A DNA stretch of 64,000 bases from assembly GCA_000335715.1 (NCBI GenBank), contig AMYZ01000004.1, positions 1-64,000 of the forward strand. The letters run 5' to 3'. Made by a program: the position numbers and the translations under genes. The notes below the pieces were generated by a model. The model ran no database searches, had not been told where the DNA came from, and saw only the letters and a list, made by a program, of their open reading frames with translations. Positions 48,622-56,795 of the stretch are shown in pieces (the first letter of the stretch is position 1; every line of letters begins with the position of its first letter). Origin of the DNA: a beta proteobacterium L13 (GTDB taxonomy: Bacteria; Pseudomonadota; Gammaproteobacteria; Burkholderiales; Chromobacteriaceae).

Positions 48622-48918
48622 ATGGCTACTGTTGCTTACTGCTGGGCAAGCGGGCTGATTGAGTTTGGCGAGTCGGTACCGGAAGGCGCCATCCCAATGG
48701 TTTCGGGAGATGACCAGAAGGTACGCGAACTGATGGATGCCGTTGCCCGTATCGCCCACGACAACGTGACGTTGCTGGTGCCTGGTGTTCCAGAGGCTGA
48801 TGACGACAAAGCCAAACATGCAGCTCTGCAGAGGTTTCTGGGCTGGCTGCGAAGCCGGGGCGATGCCAAGGGTCTGACGTTAGTGATGCAAACCATACGA
48901 CAAGCGAAAGGTGCGTGA
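48622..48918 (+). CDS. Small early phage protein
   Basis: A 98-residue protein (MATVAYCWASGLIEFGESVP) ending in a basic helix. It starts one base after the DUF3164 stop. Similar short genes occupy this spot in BcepMu relatives; function unknown. Confidence 0.65.
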   Translation: MATVAYCWASGLIEFGESVPEGAIPMVSGDDQKVRELMDAVARIAHDNVTLLVPGVPEADDDKAKHAALQRFLGWLRSRGDAKGLTLVMQTIRQAKGA

Positions 48919-48919
48919 G

Positions 48920-49186
48920 ATGCAAACAGCTAATCCAGAGTTCATTGGCGTGATCAAACAACTACAGAGCTGGCATGAAAGCCAAGTGGCCCAACTGAAG
49001 CTCATCACCGAGAACCGTACTGCTGAATTGAAACTGGGCGATCTGACGGTTGCAGCAGATAGCGATATTGCCAAGGGGATTCGCTTTGGCGTTTTGATTG
49101 CACTGGACCGGCTAGGCAAGTTGCCCTTCAGCGTCACGCCCTGCGAAATCGAAGAGGAAGTAGAGGAAGACGACGATCAGGATTAG
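48920..49186 (+). CDS. Small early protein with acidic tail
   Basis: An 88-residue protein ending 'CEIEEEVEEDDDQD', one base after its neighbour's stop. The strongly acidic C-terminus could mimic DNA, a trait of some anti-restriction or nuclease-inhibiting phage proteins, but this is speculative. Confidence 0.6.
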   Translation: MQTANPEFIGVIKQLQSWHESQVAQLKLITENRTAELKLGDLTVAADSDIAKGIRFGVLIALDRLGKLPFSVTPCEIEEEVEEDDDQD

Positions 49187-49253
49187 CAAGAAGCGAAACC
49201 GCCGAAAGGCGGTCTGCCCGGTGTGGTTGCCGGGTACTGATGAGCAGCCAAAA

Positions 49254-49868
49254 ATGAATGCACCGAAAATGAAGCAAGACCGCCAGCGCCTGATCAAGCT
49301 GATCCACGTTGCCAAGCGAGATATCGCCCTGGATGACGACAGCTACCGTGCCATCCTGCAGCGGATTGGAAACAAGGCATCTGCGGCCGATTTGACCGTT
49401 CCAGAGCTGGAGAAGGTTTTGGAACACATGAAGCGTAGCGGCTTCAAGGTGCGTTCCAAGAAAAGCGATCGGCCACAGGCCAGCGACGATCAGTCAAAGA
49501 TGATTCGCGGTCTGTGGCTGGAACTGGCCGGCATGGAAGTAGTACGCAACTCATCCGAGGCAGCCTTGGGTGCCTTCGTGAAGCGTATGACCAAGGTTGA
49601 CACCCTGCAATGGCTCTCGACCGAACAGGCCAGCCAGGTGATTGAGCACTTAAAGGAATGGCGCGAACGCGTGACCAAGGATCGCCGTGCCAAGTTGGCC
49701 AAGGCCATGCACCTGGCGCTACCGACCAGCTACGAGATGCTTATGGCCCAAGAAGAGCAGTTGCGTGATGGTGCCGGCCTGGTACTGGGTCGCAGGGCCA
49801 GCGTGGCCGACATGACCGAAACCGAGTTTCAAACCGTATTGAGGCACTATGCCGAGGAGGAAGCATGA
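49254..49868 (+). CDS. GemA-like regulatory protein (DUF1018)
   Basis: A 204-residue Mu gp16/GemA family protein: 'RQRLIKLIHVAKRDIALDDD' and 'YRAILQRIGNKASAADLTVP' in the N-terminal part, 'DDQSKMIRGLWLELAGMEVV' in the middle. In Mu, GemA modulates host gene expression and DNA topology. A hairpin (ACCGCC/GGCGGT, 49196-49211) precedes it. The ATG at 49254 is preferred over a GTG at 49221. Confidence 0.88.
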   Translation: MNAPKMKQDRQRLIKLIHVAKRDIALDDDSYRAILQRIGNKASAADLTVPELEKVLEHMKRSGFKVRSKKSDRPQASDDQSKMIRGLWLELAGMEVVRNSSEAALGAFVKRMTKVDTLQWLSTEQASQVIEHLKEWRERVTKDRRAKLAKAMHLALPTSYEMLMAQEEQLRDGAGLVLGRRASVADMTETEFQTVLRHYAEEEA

Positions 49869-50215
49869 AGGGAGAATTCCGAAGTAAAGGCCCGGAGCTG
49901 CTAGTTGACCTCTCCGTGCATGTCGCCGCCACGCTGGTTGAACTGAGTAGCATCGACCAGGACAAAGCCGAGCAGCTTGGCCGCGAGATCGCCGATCGCA
50001 TGGCGGCTCACTGGGGCGGGCAGAACATCTACTTTCCGATGGGCCTGTCCGTGAAGCTGTCCCGGCGCGATCAACAGATTTACGATGAATTCAACGGTAC
50101 CAACCACAGCGAGCTGGCACGCAAGTTCGGCGTGTCGCTTCAGTGGATTTACAGGATTGTGAAGACGGTACGCCAAGAAGAGATCGCCCGACGCCAGGGC
50201 GACATGTTCACCTAA
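49865..50215 (+). CDS. Mor-like transcriptional activator
   Basis: A 116-residue Mor/C family activator of middle and late phage promoters. 'MGLSVKLSRRDQQIYDEFNG' then the HTH 'NHSELARKFGVSLQWIYRIV' is diagnostic. It is the last gene of the early operon, as in Mu (end of the early region), and overlaps gemA by 4 bases. Confidence 0.92.
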   Translation: MKGEFRSKGPELLVDLSVHVAATLVELSSIDQDKAEQLGREIADRMAAHWGGQNIYFPMGLSVKLSRRDQQIYDEFNGTNHSELARKFGVSLQWIYRIVKTVRQEEIARRQGDMFT

Positions 50216-50219
50216 GCAA

Positions 50220-50241
50220 AACGGGCCGAAGTTGGCCCGTT
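50220..50241 (+). terminator. Terminator of the phage early operon
   Basis: ACGGGCC and GGCCCGT form a stem around GAAGTT, followed by a T-containing stretch, just after the Mor gene stop. Confidence 0.75.
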
Positions 50242-50289
50242 CCTCATTTCTACATCCTGCAATAGTTTTTCAGACCACCCGTCCAAGCT

Positions 50290-50358
50290 TGTCCCGTATC
50301 ATCCCGGCCAGTCCCATTTATCTCGTACACCCCTGTGGGTTTATCTCACACCCCCTCA
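50290..50358. repeat. Right terminal transposase-site region
   Basis: Reading inward from the CA terminus, GGGGTGTGAGATAAACC and GGGGTGTACGAGATAAATGG are two near-copies about 23 bases apart, with a weaker third. They share GAGATAAA/GATAAATGG with the left end in inverted orientation, as expected of transposase-binding sites. Confidence 0.7.
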
Positions 50359-50364
50359 GCGTGG
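50359..50364. repeat. Target-site duplication, right copy
   Basis: GCGTGG directly follows the CA right terminus and matches the six bases before the left terminus (11606-11611). The host sequence continues GAGAGGCCAGCC. Confidence 0.75.
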
Positions 50365-50368
50365 GAGA

Positions 50369-50388
50369 GGCCAGCCTTGCTGCTGGCC
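50369..50388 (-). terminator. Hairpin ending the EF-hand-like gene
   Basis: GGCCAGC and GCTGGCC form a 7-bp stem around CTTGCT, directly beyond the stop of the minus-strand gene at 50397. The prophage inserted 10 bases further out. Confidence 0.55.
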
Positions 50389-50396
50389 GGGCAGGC

Positions 50397-51503
50397 TCAG
50401 GCGGTAAGGTCTAGCTGCGAGATCAGGCCGGCCTGGCCGCTTTCGGTCAGGTACACGCCCGCCTTGCGCATCTGCGCCACGGTCTGGTTGGCCGCATCGG
50501 TATGGCGGAATGCGGCGTCCACGTGCGGTAGCAGCAGCGCGCCTATGCCCACGTCCATCAGGCTGCTCAGCTGATCCTTGCCGTCTTGCTGGCCTTGCCA
50601 CAGCTGCAGGCGGGCAAACAGCGGGTCGCCCTCGTCGATGGCGCCGTTGCCGTCGCTATCCAGTGCGGCCAGCTCGCCAAAGCCGTCGCCGCTTTGCGGG
50701 CCGAACAGCTCGTTTTGCTGGTCGATCTTGCCGTTGCCGTTGCGGTCCAGCGCCAGCCAGCCGCCGTTTTTTGGCACCGGCAGCGTGTTTTTCTTACCGT
50801 CGTTATCGATGTCGAACTGCACGGTGGCGCCGGACAGCGTGCCGGCGTCGCTGCCCAAGCTGATCATCAGCGGGTCGCGCGCGGCGGCGCCAAAGTTCAA
50901 CGTCTCCTTGCTGCTGACCGAAAAGCTGCGCTGCAGGCTGACGTCCAGCTGGAAGCTCAGACTGCGGCCGTCGCGGGTGGTGATGTTGCCGCTGGCGGAA
51001 AACTGCAGCGATTCCTGCTCGCTATAGCGTGTTTCGCGCTCGATGCGCAGCCCCCAGTCTTCGTTGCCCTGTTCGCGGCCTGGTGTGCCACGTTCTTGCT
51101 GCTGCTCGCCCTGCATGGCCTGGTCTTGCGCGGCTGCTTGCAAATGTTGCTTGTCCAGCGGGTAGACGTCGGACAGGTCGATGCGGATGCCGAAAGTGGA
51201 TTCCAGGATATTGCGCAGCAGCGACAGCGTGGGGCTGAGGTCGGCTTCCAGCGGGCTGTCGCTGGCTTGCACCTCGCTGGCGGCCTGGCTGGCGTCGCGC
51301 TGGGCCAGGCTCTGGCCAATGGCGGTAGTCGGGTTGCTTTGCTGGGCGGCGGCGCGGCGGCCGCTTTCGCTGATATCTACTTGCTCTTGCGGGCCGTTTT
51401 GCCGCGCCCCTTCCTGCCAGAAGGTAAGGCGTTGCTGGGTGCTATGGGTTTGTTCCAGGTAGTGCTGGCTGCTGAGGTCTAGCGACAGGCTATCGATTCT
51501 CAT
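50397..51503 (-). CDS. EF-hand-like calcium-binding repeat protein
   Basis: A 368-residue protein without a signal peptide. The N-terminal third is Gln/Ser-rich and low complexity. A middle beta-rich region follows ('SFQLDVSLQRSFSVSSKETL'), and residues about 245-300 carry DxDxDG-type loops ('FDIDNDGKKN', 'LDRNGNGKIDQQNELF', 'LDSDGNGAIDEGD'), which resemble calcium-binding EF-hand or dockerin-type loops. The start at 51503 has GGAG upstream. Such proteins are common in beta- and gammaproteobacteria as 'hypothetical VCBS-like' proteins; the role is unknown, possibly surface-associated. Confidence 0.65.
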   Translation of the reverse strand: MRIDSLSLDLSSQHYLEQTHSTQQRLTFWQEGARQNGPQEQVDISESGRRAAAQQSNPTTAIGQSLAQRDASQAASEVQASDSPLEADLSPTLSLLRNILESTFGIRIDLSDVYPLDKQHLQAAAQDQAMQGEQQQERGTPGREQGNEDWGLRIERETRYSEQESLQFSASGNITTRDGRSLSFQLDVSLQRSFSVSSKETLNFGAAARDPLMISLGSDAGTLSGATVQFDIDNDGKKNTLPVPKNGGWLALDRNGNGKIDQQNELFGPQSGDGFGELAALDSDGNGAIDEGDPLFARLQLWQGQQDGKDQLSSLMDVGIGALLLPHVDAAFRHTDAANQTVAQMRKAGVYLTESGQAGLISQLDLTA

Positions 51504-51621
51504 GGCTGTTCTCCTGCTGGCCTGTCTGCGCCGTAGGGGGGGCAAGAGAGGCGATCCGATGCGCTTATATCGGCAGCATGGCGGCAGGGCTTAGCCTTTT
51601 CTGATAGCAGATGCTAATAAA

Positions 51622-51653
51622 AGCAGCTGCCACCCAATGGGGTGGCAGCTGCG
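51622..51653 (-). terminator. Terminator of ubiB
   Basis: GCAGCTGCCACCC and GGGTGGCAGCTGC form a 13-bp stem with a tight loop, in the gap beyond the ubiB stop. Confidence 0.75.
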
Positions 51654-51713
51654 CTTTGGCAAGGCATAAAACCCAGGCAGATCAGTGGATTGCGTCAGGG
51701 TTGGCCGCAGGGC

Positions 51714-53396
51714 TTACAGGTGCTTGCCGGCGCGCCATATCGACCAGATCAGCCACAAGCTGTTGAAAAACGCCGCCATGAAACCCAGAAAGCCGAACAG
51801 CGGCAGGCCGAACAGCGTAGGGCCGCCTTTTACTGTCATCACGATGGATGAGCCGATAATCAGGCAGCCGGTGACGATGCCCATGGTCAGGCGGTTCACG
51901 CTCTTGTCCAGCTGGTGGCCAAACTGCTCCAGCCGCTTCAGGTCGAGGTTGATGCGGAAGCGGCCATGGCGCACGTCCTTGGCCAGGCGGATCAGGTCGC
52001 CGGGCAGGTTGGCCAGCATGCCCAGCCCTTCGGTCACCGTGGTCTTGCCACGTTTGAACAGGTTGCGCGGGTCGTAGCGTGCCAGGATCAGCTGTTTGAC
52101 GAACGGCGCCAGGTGCTCCACCAGCTGGAAGTCCGGGTCCAGCTGGCGGCCCAGGCCTTCCAGCGTGATCAGTGCCTTGAACAGCATGGCCATGTCTGGC
52201 GGCAGCAGAATGCCGTGATCTCGGATCAGCGCCATGATGTCGTTGATCAGCTGGGTGATGTTGAGGTTTTTCAGTGGCACATGGTCGTACTGGAAGAGGA
52301 TCTCGCCGATATCCTCGGCAAACTGTTCTTCGTCTACCGGCGTACTGCCGGTCCACTCCAGCAGCACGTTCATCATGCCGCGTTCGTTGCGCTCGGCCAG
52401 TGCGGCCAACATGTCCACGATTTCGTCGCGCCGCTTGTGCGACAGCCGGCCCACCATGCCAAAGTCGATGAAAGCGATGCGGTTGTCTGCCAGGAAAATC
52501 ACGTTGCCGGGGTGCGGGTCGGCGTGGAAGAAACCGTTGATCAGGATCATCTTCAGCACCGCGTCGGCACCGCGTTTGGCCAGCAGCGGTGGCGACAGGC
52601 CGGCTGCCGGCAGCGCGTCTATCGGTGTAGCCGACCAGCCGGCGATGTAGTCCTGTACGTTGACCGCCGGGCGGGTGTAGTCCCAGTACACCGCAGGCAC
52701 GCGGATATGCGGGTCACCGGCAAAATCCTTGCCGAAGCGCTCCATATTGCGTGCTTCTACCGCCAGGTCCAGTTCGCGCCGCAGCGAGCGCGAAAACTGC
52801 GCCACGATTTCGGATGGCTGGAAGCGGCGCGCGTCGGGAAACTCCAGCTCGATCAGGTGCGCAATGTGCTCCAGGATGCGCAGGTCGGCCTCCACCTTTT
52901 CTACAATGCCGGGGCGGCGCAGTTTTACCGCCACCACGGTACCGTCTTTCAGTAGCGCGCGGTGTACCTGGGCGATGGAGGCGGAGCCGATGGGCTGGCG
53001 GTCGAACTCGGCAAACACCTCGTCCGGCTTGCAACCCAGTGCCTGTTCCAGCAGGGCGTCCAGAAAACCGTCGCCTATCGGCGGCACGGTGCTTTGCAGC
53101 TTTTCGAATTCGGTAATCCACTCCGGGCCGAACACGTCTACGCGGGTAGACAGGATCTGCCCCAGCTTGATGAAAGTGGGCCCCAGCTCTTCAAAGGCGC
53201 GGCGCACGCGGATAGGCGCCGGTATGGCGTTGGCCGGGTCGGGCAGGGTGATGTTCAGCCATTCGCCCGCCTTTTCTACCGCACGGGGCAGCCGTAGCCG
53301 CTGCGCGAATTCGCCCAGCCCGTGGCGGAACAAAATGCCGCTGATTTGTTTCAGACGGGGCAGATCGCGCATGGCGATGAGGGTTTCTCTGAGCAT
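51714..53396 (-). CDS. ubiB: UbiB, ABC1/ADCK-family atypical kinase for ubiquinone synthesis
   Basis: A 560-residue UbiB protein needed for ubiquinone biosynthesis, with ATPase-like activity at the inner membrane. Family motifs are complete: 'RRAFEELGPTFIKLGQILS' (KxGQ), 'QPIGSASIAQVHRALL' (Ala-rich loop), 'VAVKLRRPGI', 'INGFFHADPHPGNVIF' and 'IAFIDFGMVGRL' (metal-binding DFG). Two C-terminal membrane segments ('MGIVTGCLIIGSSIVMTV', 'LFGFLGFMAAFFNSLWLIW') anchor it. The start at 53396 (MLRETLIAM) matches family length; longer starts run into the neighbouring promoter region. Confidence 0.93.
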   Translation of the reverse strand: MLRETLIAMRDLPRLKQISGILFRHGLGEFAQRLRLPRAVEKAGEWLNITLPDPANAIPAPIRVRRAFEELGPTFIKLGQILSTRVDVFGPEWITEFEKLQSTVPPIGDGFLDALLEQALGCKPDEVFAEFDRQPIGSASIAQVHRALLKDGTVVAVKLRRPGIVEKVEADLRILEHIAHLIELEFPDARRFQPSEIVAQFSRSLRRELDLAVEARNMERFGKDFAGDPHIRVPAVYWDYTRPAVNVQDYIAGWSATPIDALPAAGLSPPLLAKRGADAVLKMILINGFFHADPHPGNVIFLADNRIAFIDFGMVGRLSHKRRDEIVDMLAALAERNERGMMNVLLEWTGSTPVDEEQFAEDIGEILFQYDHVPLKNLNITQLINDIMALIRDHGILLPPDMAMLFKALITLEGLGRQLDPDFQLVEHLAPFVKQLILARYDPRNLFKRGKTTVTEGLGMLANLPGDLIRLAKDVRHGRFRINLDLKRLEQFGHQLDKSVNRLTMGIVTGCLIIGSSIVMTVKGGPTLFGLPLFGFLGFMAAFFNSLWLIWSIWRAGKHL

Positions 53397-53665
53397 GGCT
53401 ATCGTCGGGGTAGGGCCGGGTGGCCGTTGCGGGAGTGCGCGCCCATGATGGTGGCGTGGCCAGTATCGCAATATTTCACCCGCATCGACAATAGCCGCCC
53501 GCTGTGCCGGCGTGGCCGCCGTTATTGGGTGATAGCGATACATTGCCGCTTGGTGACCGGGGGGAACGATGGTATCGTTCAGCACTATTTTGTTCAAAAC
53601 CAGCTAACAGATGCGCTGCCGGGCTGCCCTTGGGTGCGGTGCGGGCGGCATACAGTCTTGAACCT

Positions 53666-54490
53666 ATGAAATTTTACCAATCTATTCTGGCCCTGTTTCT
53701 GGCCGGTTTCATGGCCGTAGCCCATGCTGCGCCAGACACCGCGGCAGATAGCGAGGCCGACCCGATCGCCCGCTTTGCCTCGCCCGGCGAAGAGGCTGCC
53801 GGCGATCTGCTACTACAGGCAATGAGCCTGATTGGCGTCGCCTACCGCTTTGGCGGCAGTAACCCGGAAAGCGGCCTGGATTGCTCCGGTTTTATCCAGT
53901 ACGTATTCAAAAAGTCCCTGCGCGTGAACCTGCCGCGTACCTCGGCCAGCATGGCCCAGGTTGGCCGCGAGATCGAGCGTGATGAACTCAAGGCCGGTGA
54001 TCTGGTCTTTTTCAATACGCGCGGTTTTCGCTATTCGCACGTGGGCATGTATCTGGGCAATAACAAGTTCATTCACTCGCCGCGTACCGGCAAGAGTATC
54101 GAAGTGGTCAATATGACCCAAAGCTACTGGGCTACCCGCTACAACGGTGCCCGCCGTGTAGCTCGTGCCGGCATGCCGGTAGCTGCTGCCGAGGTGGAAA
54201 AACCAGCCAGCAGTGCGGCCGCCACCAGCACCAGCAAGCGCAGCTATCGCAAGGTAGAGGCAGCGGATACCGAACAGCGCAGCGTGAAAGGCAAAAAGAA
54301 AAAGAACGCACGGGATGAGCAGCCGGTAGCCAAGGGCAAAAAAGGCAAGAAAACCGAGCAGGGCAGTAGCGCCCGTAGCAAAAAAAGAACCGCCAAAGGT
54401 GAAACTGTCAGCAAGAAAGGCAGCAAAAAGAGCAGCAAGTCCGCTGACAGCGCCAAGAAAAAAGCGCCGGTGAAGAAGAAAAAAGACTAG
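53666..54490 (+). CDS. Exported NlpC/P60 peptidase with Lys-rich tail
   Basis: A 274-residue protein with a signal peptide (MKFYQSILALFLAGFMAVAHA). The NlpC/P60 domain spans about residues 45-170: Cys in 'GLDCSGFIQYVF', His in 'YSHVGMYLGN', third residue His in 'FIHSPRT'. It cleaves peptide stems of peptidoglycan. About 85 C-terminal residues are Lys/Ser/Ala-rich ('VKGKKKKNARDEQPVAKGKK' and similar), giving a strongly basic tail that may bind anionic envelope polymers. The start at 53666 is set by the signal peptide. Confidence 0.88.
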   Translation: MKFYQSILALFLAGFMAVAHAAPDTAADSEADPIARFASPGEEAAGDLLLQAMSLIGVAYRFGGSNPESGLDCSGFIQYVFKKSLRVNLPRTSASMAQVGREIERDELKAGDLVFFNTRGFRYSHVGMYLGNNKFIHSPRTGKSIEVVNMTQSYWATRYNGARRVARAGMPVAAAEVEKPASSAAATSTSKRSYRKVEAADTEQRSVKGKKKKNARDEQPVAKGKKGKKTEQGSSARSKKRTAKGETVSKKGSKKSSKSADSAKKKAPVKKKKD

Positions 54491-54525
54491 CCGCCGCCGG
54501 CAGTCTGGCGTGACACAATCTGTAC

Positions 54526-54551
54526 CCGAGGCCCCGCTCCCGCGGGCCTCG
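54526..54551 (+). terminator. Terminator after the NlpC/P60 gene
   Basis: GAGGCCCCGC and GCGGGCCTC form a stem with loop TCCC about 35 bases after the stop. A second weaker hairpin lies at about 54575-54602, before the small gene at 54619. Confidence 0.55.
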
Positions 54552-54618
54552 CCATTTACAGGGCACTTATTGCCCGGCCGGCCAGCTTTGCGCTGGCGGC
54601 CATACCGAAAGGCCAACA

Positions 54619-54831
54619 ATGAAACCGGATCTGCCAATCTGGCATGCCCCCGACGGCAGCGTGGTGTCGTGCACCGAAAAAGTAAAAGTGATGACCGAAA
54701 ATATGGAAGAGCTGGCCCAGGTGGCTCAGGATGCGTTTGAAGATGCCATCCTGATGGGCTGCGACGAGCATCAGGTGCGTGCTTTTCTGGTGGCCATGAT
54801 GCAGCAGCTGGACAACCCTTACCGAGCCTGA
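54619..54831 (+). CDS. Small conserved protein upstream of lolC
   Basis: A 70-residue, acidic helical protein ('ENMEELAQVAQDAFEDAILM' and 'VRAFLVAMMQQLDNPYRA') with no signal. It ends 8 bases before lolC, so probably the first gene of the lol operon. Short proteins of this type are found beside lolC in related betaproteobacteria; function unknown. Confidence 0.65.
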   Translation: MKPDLPIWHAPDGSVVSCTEKVKVMTENMEELAQVAQDAFEDAILMGCDEHQVRAFLVAMMQQLDNPYRA

Positions 54832-54839
54832 ACCCGCCC

Positions 54840-56087
54840 ATGTCTTTCCCTTACGAGGTCTTTATCGGCCTGCGTTATCTGCGCGCCCGCCGGCGTAACG
54901 GTTTTATCTCGTTTATCTCGCTGATGTCGGTGCTGGGCATTGCCCTGGGCGTAGCCGCGCTGATCGTGGTGCTGTCGGTGATGAACGGTTTCCAGCAGGA
55001 AATCCGTGGCCGCATGCTGTCGGTGGTGTCGCATCTGGAAATCGGCAGCTACGACGGCCAGATCGCCGGCTGGCAGCCGCTGCAGGCGCAGTTGCGCCAG
55101 CAGCCGCACGTCGTGGCCGCTGCGCCGTATGTGAATGCGCAGGGCTTGTTGTCCAGCCGCGGCAATGTGCGCGGCGCGCTGGTACGCGGCATCGACCCCG
55201 CTGCCGAACAGGCGGTGGTCAATCTGGGCAATGAAATGCTGCGCGGCAAGCTGGCCGACCTGGAGGCAGGCAGCTTCCGCATCGTGCTGGGGGTGGAGCT
55301 GGCGCGCCAGCTGGGCGTGGAGGTAGGCGACAAGGTGACGCTGATCACCCCGCAGGGCAATGTGACCCCGGCTGGCATGATGCCGCGCCTGAAACAGTTC
55401 ACCGTGGCCGGTGTATTCAAGGCCGGCATGTTCGAGTACGACTCCTCGTTGGCCATGATTTCGCTGCGCGATGCGCAGGTGCTGTTCCGCCTGGGGCAGG
55501 ACGTGTCCGGCATCCGCCTGAAGCTGGACGACGCCATGCTGGCGCCACAGGTGAAAGCCGCGCTGCAACCGCAGCTGGCGGCCAACCAGGTGGCCACCGA
55601 CTGGACCGACATGAACGCCAATTACTTCCGCGCGGTACAGATCGAAAAACGCATGATGTTCATCATCCTGACGCTGATCGTGGCGGTGGCCGCGTTCAAC
55701 CTGGTGTCCACGCTGGTGATGGTGGTTACCGACAAGCAGGCCGATATCGCTATCCTGCGCACGCTGGGCGCCAGCCCGGCCAGCATCATGAAAATCTTCA
55801 TGATCCAGGGCTCCATTGCCGGGGTGCTGGGCACTGTTGCGGGCGTGGCAGGCGGCTTGCTGCTGGCCTACAACCTGGGCGCGGTGCTGTCTGCGGTGGA
55901 AAGCCTGATTGGCGCAAAGCTGCTGTCCAGCGACGTGTACATGATCGACTACCTGCCCACCGACGTGCAGCTGGGCGATGTGGCCACCATCGGCCTGATC
56001 TCGCTGGCGCTGGCGCTGCTGGCTACCCTTTACCCAAGCTGGCGCGCCGCCCGCGTGCGCCCGGCGGAGGCCTTGCGTTATGAGTAA
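54840..56087 (+). CDS. lolC: LolC/E, lipoprotein-releasing system permease
   Basis: A 415-residue inner-membrane permease of the LolCDE exporter, which releases outer-membrane lipoproteins to LolA. It has an N-terminal membrane helix ('[20 protein letters not shown]'), a large periplasmic domain, and three C-terminal helices (near 270-300, 320-345, 380-405: '[20 protein letters not shown]', '[18 protein letters not shown]'). It starts '[20 protein letters not shown]', typical of LolC/E. Only one permease gene is present, so it may form a LolF-type homodimer with LolD. It overlaps lolD by 8 bases. Confidence 0.93.
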   Translation: MSFPYEVFIGLRYLRARRRNGFISFISLMSVLGIALGVAALIVVLSVMNGFQQEIRGRMLSVVSHLEIGSYDGQIAGWQPLQAQLRQQPHVVAAAPYVNAQGLLSSRGNVRGALVRGIDPAAEQAVVNLGNEMLRGKLADLEAGSFRIVLGVELARQLGVEVGDKVTLITPQGNVTPAGMMPRLKQFTVAGVFKAGMFEYDSSLAMISLRDAQVLFRLGQDVSGIRLKLDDAMLAPQVKAALQPQLAANQVATDWTDMNANYFRAVQIEKRMMFIILTLIVAVAAFNLVSTLVMVVTDKQADIAILRTLGASPASIMKIFMIQGSIAGVLGTVAGVAGGLLLAYNLGAVLSAVESLIGAKLLSSDVYMIDYLPTDVQLGDVATIGLISLALALLATLYPSWRAARVRPAEALRYE

Positions 56088-56760
56088 TATCCTGAGCTGC
56101 CAGGGTCTGGCCAAACGCTACAGTGAGGGTAATCTGGCAGTAGACGTGCTGAACGGTATCGATTTGACGGTTGCACGCGGCGAGTTTGTCGCCATTGTGG
56201 GTGCTTCCGGCTCGGGCAAGAGCACGCTGCTACACCTGCTAGGCGGGCTGGATGCCCCGAGCAGCGGCAGCGTCAGCGTGCTGGGCCAGCCGCTGGCCGG
56301 CATGGACGAAGCGGCGCTGGGCCGTTTTCGTAATTGCCACCTGGGCTTTGTCTACCAGTTCCACCATTTGCTGCCCGAGTTCACGGCGCTGGAAAACGTG
56401 ATGATGCCGCTGCTGATCGCCCGTCAGTCGCGGGCCGAGGCCGCCAGCCGTGCCGCAGCCCTGCTGGCCCAGGTAGGGTTGGCCGCACGCGCCGGCCACA
56501 AGCCGGGCGAGCTGTCCGGCGGCGAGCGTCAGCGCGTGGCCATTGCGCGTGCACTGGTAACCCGCCCGGACTGCCTGCTGGCCGACGAGCCCACCGGCAA
56601 CCTGGATCGTGGCAATGCAGCCGCGGTATTCGACCTGCTACGCCAGCTCAATAGCGAGCTGGGTACCAGTATGGTGATGGTGACCCACGACCGCGAGCTG
56701 GCGGCACGCGCCGACCGCGTGCTGACCTTGGGCCCGGATGGCTTGCAGCCCTTGCTGTAA
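56080..56760 (+). CDS. lolD: LolD, lipoprotein-releasing ATPase
   Basis: A 226-residue ABC ATPase of LolCDE. Walker A 'GASGSGKST', a LolD-type '[20 protein letters not shown]' around the Q-loop, signature '[15 protein letters not shown]', Walker B '[12 protein letters not shown]' and switch His 'MVTHDRELA' are all complete. Translational overlap with lolC ensures equal synthesis. Confidence 0.96.
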   Translation: MSNILSCQGLAKRYSEGNLAVDVLNGIDLTVARGEFVAIVGASGSGKSTLLHLLGGLDAPSSGSVSVLGQPLAGMDEAALGRFRNCHLGFVYQFHHLLPEFTALENVMMPLLIARQSRAEAASRAAALLAQVGLAARAGHKPGELSGGERQRVAIARALVTRPDCLLADEPTGNLDRGNAAAVFDLLRQLNSELGTSMVMVTHDRELAARADRVLTLGPDGLQPLL

Positions 56761-56795
56761 TCCTGACTAACGTTTGATCAAGATAAGGACCTGTC

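Larger units (their letters stand above)
11612..50358. mobile_element. Complete BcepMu-like transposable prophage
   Basis: The 38.7 kb element begins TGAAGCGCGG and ends with CCCCCTCA, flanked by the 6-bp direct repeat GCGTGG. The two ends read inward as TGA-G-G-type inverted repeats with further internal repeats. Gene content is complete: a DD35E transposase with AAA+ partner, repressor, Mor and GemA, lysis genes, Mu-like head genes and P2-like contractile tail genes. No structural gene seems broken. This is the layout of Burkholderia phage BcepMu, with Mu head and P2 tail and early genes opposed to late genes. It sits between the siderophore receptor gene and the EF-hand-like protein gene without disrupting either. 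Confidence 0.92.

Noticed and set aside
54819-56114. A 431-codon minus-strand frame across lolC
   Set aside because: His/Gln/Arg-rich shadow antisense to a clear LolC.
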